The notes below the pieces were generated by a model, which saw only the letters and a list, made by a program, of their open reading frames with translations, did not search any database and was not told the DNA's origin. From Rhodospirillaceae bacterium (GTDB taxonomy: Bacteria > Pseudomonadota > Gammaproteobacteria > Steroidobacterales > Rariloculaceae), in contig JAHEKF010000005.1 of assembly GCA_024638465.1 (NCBI GenBank), positions 1 through 64,000 of the forward strand: DNA of 64,000 bases. The letters are read 5' to 3'. Below, piece by piece: positions 44,528 through 51,519 of this stretch. Made by a program: the position numbers and the translations under genes. How positions within the stretch are numbered: position 1 is the stretch's first letter; every line of letters begins with the position of its first letter.

Positions 44528-45523
44528 TCAGCGTATCGCGATCGGGCGTACCGGCGATCCGGTGGCGCCTTTAAGCTGCAGCGGTGTCAGGATGAACAGG
44601 AATTCGTTGACGCTATCCTCGACGAGTCCGTCGAACCGGAGATTCTCGAGGTTCAGCACGCCGGTCTTCGTCATCAGCTCCTGGTGTACCGGAAACGCCA
44701 GCGACGCATCGGGATTCGGCACAACCTCGGTGCACCAGGAATCGCTGCCGACCATCGTGACCTGCCGCTCGGCAGCCCACTGCGCAACCGCGACACCGAT
44801 GCCCGGTGGATTGTCGTTATAAGCCGCGGGGTCGCTCCACAGCGAAGACCAGCCGTAGCGGAAGAACACGGCATCGCCGGGCCTGACGTCGGCCTGGGAC
44901 ATTCCCTGATCTTCGAGTGCGCCGATAACGTCCTCGACCGTCACTTCATAGCTGTTGGGTAACCGGGATACGCCCTTATAGCCCGCCACGTCGATGAGAA
45001 TGCCGCGTGTGACGATCGGCTTGATGTGCTCGACGCCGAGTCGTTGCAGCCCGCCCGGTGTATCCATCTCACTCGCCGTTACGCCGTTGTAAAAAACGAT
45101 CTCGACGCTGCCGTCCTCCATGACGACTTCCTGGCCGATGTGTCCGAGGCCGTCGAATTGCGTCCCGACCTGGCCGAGCTGGGTGGAGATGAACTCCTCG
45201 TTGGCGACCAGCCGATTGTCGCCCGCAGCCGGCCCCTTGGTCGGTAGAATCATCGAGTAGCTGCGCGATCCGAACAGAGGCATGCCTTGTTCGTAAAGCT
45301 GGCCCAACTCATAAACCCGCCCGGTCGTCGCCGTCTGCAGTGCCTCGAGGACCTTGCTGTCGGTGATTCGATTCGACGCGCCCGCCTGATCGCCGGGACC
45401 CCATTCGGGATTCGGCCACCACGGCCCCTGATCCCGCGTCTGCGAATCTGCGGCAAATGAAAAGAGCATGGCGACCACACCAGCCAGTAGCGCCGCCGGT
45501 GCCCGTTGTGATCTCGTCATCAT
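44528..45523 (-). CDS. Secreted cyclase-family protein with Gln at usual zinc-ligand positions
   Basis: A 331-residue member of the cyclase/kynurenine formamidase superfamily with a Sec signal (cleavage near AAD-SQ). The motif is usually H-x-G-T-H-x-D-x-x-x-H. Here it is Gln118-Val-Gly-Thr-Gln122-Phe-Asp124-...-His128, so both first His are Gln. The GTQ..D variant also occurs in other cyclase-family proteins, so this may be a distinct subfamily rather than decay. It likely opens a lactone, amide or cyclic bond in the periplasm. Gene spacing is 2 bp to the LVIVD gene upstream. Confidence 0.8.
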   Translation of the reverse strand: MMTRSQRAPAALLAGVVAMLFSFAADSQTRDQGPWWPNPEWGPGDQAGASNRITDSKVLEALQTATTGRVYELGQLYEQGMPLFGSRSYSMILPTKGPAAGDNRLVANEEFISTQLGQVGTQFDGLGHIGQEVVMEDGSVEIVFYNGVTASEMDTPGGLQRLGVEHIKPIVTRGILIDVAGYKGVSRLPNSYEVTVEDVIGALEDQGMSQADVRPGDAVFFRYGWSSLWSDPAAYNDNPPGIGVAVAQWAAERQVTMVGSDSWCTEVVPNPDASLAFPVHQELMTKTGVLNLENLRFDGLVEDSVNEFLFILTPLQLKGATGSPVRPIAIR

Positions 45524-45525
45524 GT

Positions 45526-46908
45526 TTACATCCCGTCCCAGCGATTCTCCAGGTCACCGCTGTTGCGCAGCACGTACATGCCTGTCGCGCCGGAGGTGAA
45601 AATGTTGCCGCGGGTATCGATCAGGACTTCCTGCGTAATCGAGATCGGCATATAACCCGACTGCGACCGCTTGGGCGTATCCGGATCGCCAGGCAGAAAC
45701 CAGCCTACTTCCCTGGGAAGACGCGGCTCGCTGATGTCGTAAACGCGAAGGCCTGCGTTGAAGTAAGCAAGATGAATCAAATCGTTGGGCTGCATGACGT
45801 CCTGGTTGTGAATTTCGTTGTTGACGTTATGTGGTCCGGACCTGCCGGGTCGATCGCAGAAATTGTCCCATGCGTAATCCTCGGGCACCTCCGGAATGGG
45901 GAAGTAGGACATCATGTACGGCTTCGTGGGATCGGCGTTCTGCACCATGATATTGGCGGAGATCGACTCGCCGCACTGCGCGATCTTCGGTTCACCATTA
46001 ACGTAGATGAGCCCGCGGTCCCAATAGGGAATCACCGAGTGAACCGATTGCGTGACGTTATTCACGAATGGCGGGACGATCTGCAGCCGGCCAACCACCT
46101 GTGGATTCGCTTTATCGCTGATATCGAGGGTAACGAGGTCCGGTGTGAAGCCCAGAACGGCCGTATTTCCGTCCGGGCTGATGATCGCCGGCCCGTGAAA
46201 ACTCGGAATGACGCCGTCCTGACGAATTTCTCCTTTTCTCTGCCCGAACTGAGCCCACTGTCCGACTTCAACCGGGTTGCGAGGATCGCGAACATCGAGG
46301 ATCTTGAATATCTGCGCTCGATAACCCGGGGCACTGGCGGACAAGTAAGCGTAGCCGTCATGCAGGATATTTCTGTGGACGCCGTAGGCTCCGGTTTCCC
46401 AATGGGAAAGTTCGACCGGGTTAACGGGATCGCTGATATCGAAGAGCATCACGCCTTCGTATGTCAGTTTGTCTTCCGGTATCTCCTCGGACTGAAACTC
46501 TGACATGAAGTTAATGGCGTTCTGCGTGTCGAATTGTGTCAGCTCTCGCGCCATGCCAACCATCAGCAGGTCGCCCTGAGAGGTGATCTGCGACATGTTG
46601 CCGTCCATCTCGTACTCGATGTCCCTGACGACGGTCGGGTCGGTCGGATCGGTAACGTCGATGATTCGTAGAATGGGCGGGCGAATCGGACCGTGACCCT
46701 CCTGGGTCTTCGAGACTGCCGTGTAGATGTACCAGCGACCTTCGTGCTGTTTGATCGTGAACTTACCGGCATAGCGGTCCTGATAGTCAAGGAAGCCGAT
46801 CGGTTCCATGTTGCTCGAATACCATCCGGACGGAATAGGGTCCGCCGGTAAGGTGCTCCCGGCCACGCAGAGCGAGATCAGCGCTAGCGTCATTGATGCC
46901 TGTTTCAT
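45526..46908 (-). CDS. LVIVD-type secreted beta-propeller protein
   Basis: A 460-residue protein with a Sec signal (about residues 1-20) and repeated LRIIDVTDPTDPTVV, LFDISDPVNPVELS, KILDVRDPRNPVEV and YDISEPRLPREVG blades, typical LVIVD repeats. It is paralogous to the lipoprotein at 8.9 kb, with a shared GPHxxN element and a Cys-containing FCDRPGRSGPH. The start overlaps the GntR stop (ATGA), so it is translationally coupled to the regulator. A periplasmic binding or scaffold role is possible. Confidence 0.72.
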   Translation of the reverse strand: MKQASMTLALISLCVAGSTLPADPIPSGWYSSNMEPIGFLDYQDRYAGKFTIKQHEGRWYIYTAVSKTQEGHGPIRPPILRIIDVTDPTDPTVVRDIEYEMDGNMSQITSQGDLLMVGMARELTQFDTQNAINFMSEFQSEEIPEDKLTYEGVMLFDISDPVNPVELSHWETGAYGVHRNILHDGYAYLSASAPGYRAQIFKILDVRDPRNPVEVGQWAQFGQRKGEIRQDGVIPSFHGPAIISPDGNTAVLGFTPDLVTLDISDKANPQVVGRLQIVPPFVNNVTQSVHSVIPYWDRGLIYVNGEPKIAQCGESISANIMVQNADPTKPYMMSYFPIPEVPEDYAWDNFCDRPGRSGPHNVNNEIHNQDVMQPNDLIHLAYFNAGLRVYDISEPRLPREVGWFLPGDPDTPKRSQSGYMPISITQEVLIDTRGNIFTSGATGMYVLRNSGDLENRWDGM

Positions 46909-47729
46909 TTCAAGTTCCTCGATGTCTTCTTTTCGTTTGGATCGTTCCGGGTCAGGTCTCTTGCGAAGCGCCCGCCTTCGCCGTGCCAGAAGTCCGAGTC
47001 GGCCGTGCGCACGCGTTCGGCCGCGTGCTCCATGTGTTCGGCGGCTGCTGTCCCGGCTGCCTCTGCGTCGCCGGCCGCGATCGCCGCGAGAATGTTCTCA
47101 TGCTCGTCCATGACCTGCCGCGTCAGGTCTTCGCGACGATCGTTGGCCCGCGTCACCTTGACGGCCGAGTGAATCTGCCGGGCGAACATCTCGTTGAAGC
47201 GCACCCAATAGGGATTACCGGTGGCGGCAGCGATGGAGCGATGAAACTGCGCATCCTCGTCTACACCGTCAGATCCGGCTGCCGTGGCAGCCGCGATACG
47301 ACGCAGTGAATGTTCGATCTGGGCCAGTTGCCCCGGACTGCGGCGGACAGCGGCAAGAGCGGCCGTCTCGGCGTCGATCGTTCTACGCACCTCGATCAAA
47401 TTCAGTAGCGCCTGAACGGACTGATCGGTAAGACGGTCACCGTAAAGGCCTTGTGCCATTTCCGGATCGACGACGAACGTGCCGCTGCCTCGGCGCGTTT
47501 CGAGTACCCCATCGGCCTTGAGCAGCGCGATCGCTTCACGTATCACCGTGCGGCTGACACCGAAATGCGCTGCCATCGCTTTCTCGGATGGCAAGCGGGT
47601 ACCCGACGCCAGGTCCTCTTCGCGGATCTTGCTGAGCAGGCGTTCGACAACCCGCGACGCAAGGCTTCCGGTAACGAAGCCGTCGCGTGCGGCAGACCGC
47701 GCTAATGCGGAGAAAGAATCGGATTCCAT
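46905..47729 (-). CDS. GntR/FadR-type regulator with FCD domain
   Basis: A 274-residue regulator. The winged HTH is at about 25-88 (RLPSEKAMAAHFGVSRTVIREAIALL stretch, given partly). The FCD ligand domain (about 110-235) includes RRTIDAETAALAA and DAQFHRSIAAATGN, whose Asp/His residues bind a metal and then a carboxylate. FCD regulators commonly respond to sugar acids. It heads the eight-gene reverse operon. The inverted repeat at 47773 may be an autoregulatory site. Confidence 0.92.
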   Translation of the reverse strand: MESDSFSALARSAARDGFVTGSLASRVVERLLSKIREEDLASGTRLPSEKAMAAHFGVSRTVIREAIALLKADGVLETRRGSGTFVVDPEMAQGLYGDRLTDQSVQALLNLIEVRRTIDAETAALAAVRRSPGQLAQIEHSLRRIAAATAAGSDGVDEDAQFHRSIAAATGNPYWVRFNEMFARQIHSAVKVTRANDRREDLTRQVMDEHENILAAIAAGDAEAAGTAAAEHMEHAAERVRTADSDFWHGEGGRFARDLTRNDPNEKKTSRNLK

Positions 47730-47772
47730 ACTGCGTAAACGCCTGGTTGAGAAACGAAGCTGTTCTTTTTCT

Positions 47773-47785
47773 GTCTAATCGAGAC
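47773..47785. promoter_or_regulatory. Short inverted repeat upstream of the GntR regulator
   Basis: GTCT-AATCG-AGAC lies 44 bp before the regulator's start codon on its 5' side. FCD-type GntR proteins often bind short palindromes with central A/T, so this is a candidate operator. The 4-bp arms are short and chance cannot be excluded. Confidence 0.25.
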
Positions 47786-47822
47786 TAGGCAAAAATATCG
47801 AGCAAATCCAGCTTTCCGATCA

Positions 47823-47836
47823 GGAGGCGCGCCTCC
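47823..47836. repeat. Palindrome GGAGGCGCGCCTCC
   Basis: A perfect 14-bp palindrome in the gap between the GntR gene and the cupin gene, on the 5' side of the GntR gene. No T-run follows. It could be a regulator site or a fortuitous GC-rich word. Confidence 0.3.
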
Positions 47837-47932
47837 GCAACCCATCAAGCATCACTCGGTCCACTAAAACGGCGGCCTTCGCGAATCCGCCAGGCCCGGG
47901 GGCGCCGGAAAATGTAAAGCTGCGGTTTCGGT

Positions 47933-47974
47933 TTCCGCTTCGAGCCGCCCTCGAATCGGGGTCCGCAAGCGGAA
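47933..47974. terminator. Hairpin downstream of the cupin gene
   Basis: TTCCGCTT and AAGCGGAA (8 bp) enclose a nested CGAG/CTCG stem, just past the cupin stop on the minus strand. No run of T follows on the minus strand, so it is a weak candidate for ending or stabilising the cupin transcript. Confidence 0.3.
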
Positions 47975-47998
47975 TTCTTATCAGGCTAGCGCGTGGCC

Positions 47999-48424
47999 TT
48001 ATTCGCCTGTTCCGAAGCTACGATTGTGGACTCCGGGCCCGAACACTTCGATCGATACGGAAGATTCGATCGCTTCGTAATGATGCTGAACGTAAGCGGG
48101 AATGATGATCATCTCGCCGGGGTTGACGATGAATTCCTCGTCACCGCTGACGGCCTTAACCTGTCCTTCGAGCAGGATGATCATTTCCTCATCCGGATGG
48201 TTATGGTCGGGTGTCGAGTGCCCGGTTTCGAGCTCGATCCGTGCGACTCTGAAAGTAGCGAGGTCGGTGCCGCGAGCCGTGATGCCTTCCATCGGGTTAC
48301 GCGGTTCCATACCGAAGAAATCGATGACCGTCATCTTCGGTTCGGTGAGGTGTTGTTGCGAAATGCTCTGCTGAGCGAACGCGGCAATCAGAACGGCGAA
48401 AAAAGCAGCGATTATTTTCTTCAT
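47999..48424 (-). CDS. Secreted cupin-domain protein
   Basis: A 141-residue protein with a Sec signal (about 1-18, KKIIAAFFAVLIAAFA) and a single cupin barrel. The metal motif is HNHPDEEMIILLEGQ followed by the second motif PGEMIIIPAYVQHHYEA. Single-domain exported cupins can be isomerases or dioxygenases, or bind small ligands. It is flanked by the Nramp-like gene and by the GntR operon, both on the same strand but separated by over 100 bp, so its partnership is uncertain. Confidence 0.85.
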   Translation of the reverse strand: MKKIIAAFFAVLIAAFAQQSISQQHLTEPKMTVIDFFGMEPRNPMEGITARGTDLATFRVARIELETGHSTPDHNHPDEEMIILLEGQVKAVSGDEEFIVNPGEMIIIPAYVQHHYEAIESSVSIEVFGPGVHNRSFGTGE

Positions 48425-48541
48425 AGCAGTAATCTGCTCCCCGTGGAGTGTTGAACTTGTTGTAGCCGATGACGTCTCCTGGACATCAAATCATCTTACG
48501 TCAACGCTGTACAAACTTCGAGCAACGTGAATCGAACGATT

Positions 48542-49873
48542 TCAAGCAGACACTATTCCGGTAACGCTCAGAAACTGATACACGCCCGTCGCTGCCATCA
48601 ACGCGGCCGACAGCCAGAGGAAGAATACCCACACCGCCGACGGGTGCAGCTCGGAATCCGAATCCGCATGCAGGTAATAAAGTGCCCCGAAGCAAAGCAG
48701 TGGCAACATCAAAGCCTGTGCGATCGCACCCACAAGCACGAGAGAGACCGGGCTGCCGATAGCGGCATAAAAAAAGAAATACACCGCAGGTATGGCGACT
48801 GAAGCGACCTTGATCCAGCTCCGCCGGCGGGTTTCATCGTCGATGTGTATGAGCCCGAACAGGCGCAGCGCATCTACCGTCAGGCGCGTGGCGCCAGCAG
48901 TATGAATAAAGACCGTGGAAAAAAGAACGATGAACGCGCCAACGAGAAAGATCCAGAGGCCAGGCACGCCGAACGACTCGCTATACATGGCCGACAGAGT
49001 AGGGATGAGGTCCGTGTTTTCGACACTCAGATCTTGCGCGTTGAGGACGGCAGCACCGAGCAGATAGAACGCGACGGTGGCGCCCGTATAGATCACCATC
49101 GACACCCATGCATCCCAGCGCATGACGCGCAGCCAGCCCTGCGCGCGGGCCGTCCATTCGGCGGTTTGTTCTCTGGGTCCTATGTGCTTCGCGTAGCCTT
49201 TTTCCAGGCACCAGTACGGGTAGAAGATCAGCTCCGATGCGCCGACGCCGATGACGCCGAACGCGGCGAAAGCCACGATGAAGTTCTCGGGCAAGCTGAA
49301 GCGAAGACCATCAGCAAGCTGCGCGCCTGTTATTCCGTATTCGGTCCAGTAAAGCGAGAACACGGCGAGTATCGTGAAAAGCGTAAAGCACGCGACCATC
49401 ACGGTAGCGAATCTCTCGATCAGTACGTACCGACCGACGAAAAGCAGGACGGCGCAAGCGCCCGTGACGATGAGCGCGAGGATCGAATCGGGTAGCTCGG
49501 ACCCGACGGTAACGAATACGCCGACGATGCCGCCAACCATTCCGGAAGCCTGCACGAGGCTGGCGACGAACATGCCGATCCAGCACCACACGAGCCAGGA
49601 AACCTTGAGGCGCGGTCCGGGAACCCCGTTCAGGGTGTCCAGCGTCGTCCGGTTGTTCAGGATTGTATGGCGGCCGAGTTCGATCTGCAGGAAGACCTTG
49701 ATCATGCAGCCGACGACGATGAACCACAGAAGCGTGAAGCCAACGTCTGCGCCGAGCTTGGTCGTCACGATCAGTTCGCCGGAGCCGACGATGTTGGCGG
49801 AAATGATCAGGCCGGGACCCAGTTCCTTCGCAGTTCCGAGAAAAGTGTCGGGCGGGGTTCTGTATTCGGCCAT
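48542..49873 (-). CDS. Nramp-like transporter without the DPGN metal motif
   Basis: A 443-residue membrane protein with 11 or so helices and the Nramp outline (GPGLIISANIVG in helix 1). Known Nramp metal transporters use DPGN in helix 1 and MPH in helix 6. Here the matching parts are VGSGE (29-33) and GVGASELIFYPYW, so the manganese/iron-binding residues are missing. It may carry a different ion or solute. Many related proteins are annotated only by family. The gene is monocistronic with 117 bp to the cupin start. Confidence 0.8.
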   Translation of the reverse strand: MAEYRTPPDTFLGTAKELGPGLIISANIVGSGELIVTTKLGADVGFTLLWFIVVGCMIKVFLQIELGRHTILNNRTTLDTLNGVPGPRLKVSWLVWCWIGMFVASLVQASGMVGGIVGVFVTVGSELPDSILALIVTGACAVLLFVGRYVLIERFATVMVACFTLFTILAVFSLYWTEYGITGAQLADGLRFSLPENFIVAFAAFGVIGVGASELIFYPYWCLEKGYAKHIGPREQTAEWTARAQGWLRVMRWDAWVSMVIYTGATVAFYLLGAAVLNAQDLSVENTDLIPTLSAMYSESFGVPGLWIFLVGAFIVLFSTVFIHTAGATRLTVDALRLFGLIHIDDETRRRSWIKVASVAIPAVYFFFYAAIGSPVSLVLVGAIAQALMLPLLCFGALYYLHADSDSELHPSAVWVFFLWLSAALMAATGVYQFLSVTGIVSA

Positions 49874-50064
49874 CTGGCGCAGTCTAGCACCGGAAAATCT
49901 GTCGGGATCGATGAGCTCGGGCGTGTGCTATGCAGCTTGCCGCGCCTCGCGGCAGCGGTTAAATTAACGAATTGTCATTTATTGGTACTCGAAATGGACC
50001 GATTCTTGACCTATATTCCGTTCGCGGCTTGTCTGGGTTTTACGAGAATCTACGGGATTTCTGA

Positions 50065-51141
50065 ATGCGCGAAGTACAACTATTTAGGTCGATCGCTCCG
50101 GTATTGCTGGCACTGGCACCCATTCTCTCTTTCGCACATCACTCACTTCTGAACTATGACGACAGTCAGCTAGTGGACATAGAAGGCGAAGTAACGTCTG
50201 TGTACTGGGGAAATCCGCACATCAGGATCTCTGTTTCAACGACAAACGAAAGCGGCCAGACGGTGTCGTGGGATGTCGAAGGCGGTCCGGTCAATCAGAT
50301 GGAGCGAAGGGGAGTCAGTGGCGATTCCGTAGCCATCGGTGACACGCTATTTGTCTCCGGAATTGCGTCGAATCGCCGCAATGACCTGGCGATGATGCCG
50401 GTTCTGTTGACGCTCGCGAGCGGGCAGAACCTGATCCTGGATGATCGCCAGGCTGAAAAATTCGGCTTGCTCGAGCGGTACGAAGTACTGGAGAGCGGCG
50501 TTGTCGACAATGAAGCCGTCGAAAATGCGATTCGTGACGCGAACGGGATCTTCCGCGTCTGGACCAATCGAGGCTGGATAGCGCGATACCGGGAGTGGGG
50601 AGAGTCGATACTTCCGCTCACGCCCACGGCGAGAGCCGCCCAGGAAGGGTGGGTTCAGCTGGAGGACGATCTGGCACTGCGCTGCATCAAGGCCGGCATG
50701 CCGGAGGCGCAGCTGAACCCGTTTCCGATCGAATTTATCGAGCAGGGCGACAACATCGTCATGCGTATCGAGGAGTGGGAAAACGTGCGGACGATTCACA
50801 TGGATGGCAGCACGTCCGAAGGCCAGCCAGCCAGCCCTCTCGGCTATTCTGTCGGGCGCTGGGAAGGGAACACGCTGGTTGTCGAAACGGACAAGATCAA
50901 TGCGCCGTTCTTCGATGATCGCGGTACGCCGCAGAGTGAAGCCGTGAGAATCGTAGAACGGTTCACGCTGAGCGAGGACGAAACCCGTCTGGACTGGCTG
51001 GCGACGGTCTATGACGACGCCACATTCACTGAGCCCATGCAAATGCCGGATCTGCATTGGGAGTGGGTCCCCGGCGAAGAGCTCAAGACCTACAACTGTA
51101 CGCCGGAGACCGCCGCAGAACCGTGGGGATCGCGCCGCTGA
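50065..51141 (+). CDS. Secreted DUF6152 protein, long form
   Basis: A 358-residue protein with a 24-residue Sec signal ending SFA, so the mature chain starts His25-His26. NPH is at 50-52. After about residue 150 comes a second domain with RDANGIFRVWTNRG, SVGRWEGNTLVVET and YNCTPE. This layout recurs in the paralogue at 58.3 kb; the DNA for the RDANGIFRVWTNRG part is almost identical. Function unknown; a periplasmic metal site formed by the two histidines is inferred. It precedes a TonB receptor by 378 bp. Confidence 0.8.
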   Translation: MREVQLFRSIAPVLLALAPILSFAHHSLLNYDDSQLVDIEGEVTSVYWGNPHIRISVSTTNESGQTVSWDVEGGPVNQMERRGVSGDSVAIGDTLFVSGIASNRRNDLAMMPVLLTLASGQNLILDDRQAEKFGLLERYEVLESGVVDNEAVENAIRDANGIFRVWTNRGWIARYREWGESILPLTPTARAAQEGWVQLEDDLALRCIKAGMPEAQLNPFPIEFIEQGDNIVMRIEEWENVRTIHMDGSTSEGQPASPLGYSVGRWEGNTLVVETDKINAPFFDDRGTPQSEAVRIVERFTLSEDETRLDWLATVYDDATFTEPMQMPDLHWEWVPGEELKTYNCTPETAAEPWGSRR

Positions 51142-51194
51142 TGGTTCAGCAGGTCGCGAACTGTGCGCAGGCCGGTTGCACAGCTTCGGTAACA

Positions 51195-51231
51195 GCGGCT
51201 CTTTACGTCAGCGAGCCGCCTTCGGTTTTTT
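51195..51231 (+). terminator. Probable terminator after the DUF6152 gene
   Basis: GCGGCTC and GAGCCGC form a 7-bp stem with an 11-nt loop, followed after CTTCGG by six T. It is 53 bp past the stop. The short gap between stem and T-run lowers confidence. Confidence 0.55.
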
Positions 51232-51352
51232 AGAGAACGATACTGTTGTTTTATTGCATCATTCTAGACTCAATCCATGTCTTTTCGGCTTGTCGCGCAT
51301 TGCGCGCGTAACTGAACGCGATCGGTGTGCGCCTCTACGATCGCAAAAAACG

Positions 51353-51391
51353 CATGCCTGAAGCGGCGGGACAATAGGGTCCTCAGGCATG
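51353..51391. promoter_or_regulatory. Structured hairpin in the TonB receptor leader
   Basis: CATGCCTGA and TCAGGCATG pair perfectly over 9 bp, with an inner GGAC/GTCC stem inside. On the minus strand the stem is followed by CGTTTTTT, which looks like a terminator for an antisense transcript. On the plus strand it lies about 129-167 bp before the receptor start and could be leader RNA structure. Confidence 0.4.
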
Positions 51392-51519
51392 ATTCGAGAT
51401 TGACCCCGGGGGAATCACGGCGCAAACTTGCGGGAACTAAACGTTGACGTTTTTACAACAACCATGGCGAAGCGGCCGTTCGATAGCGGCGATTGCCAGG
51501 ACAGAAAGGGGACTACTCC

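Larger units (their letters stand above)
51142..51519. other. 378-bp gap before the TonB receptor gene
   Basis: It holds a likely terminator (51195-51231) for the DUF6152 gene and a 39-bp structured hairpin (51353-51391). No convincing protein frame or small RNA gene was recognised. A promoter for the receptor must lie in its second half, but I could not fix -35/-10 boxes. Confidence 0.5.
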
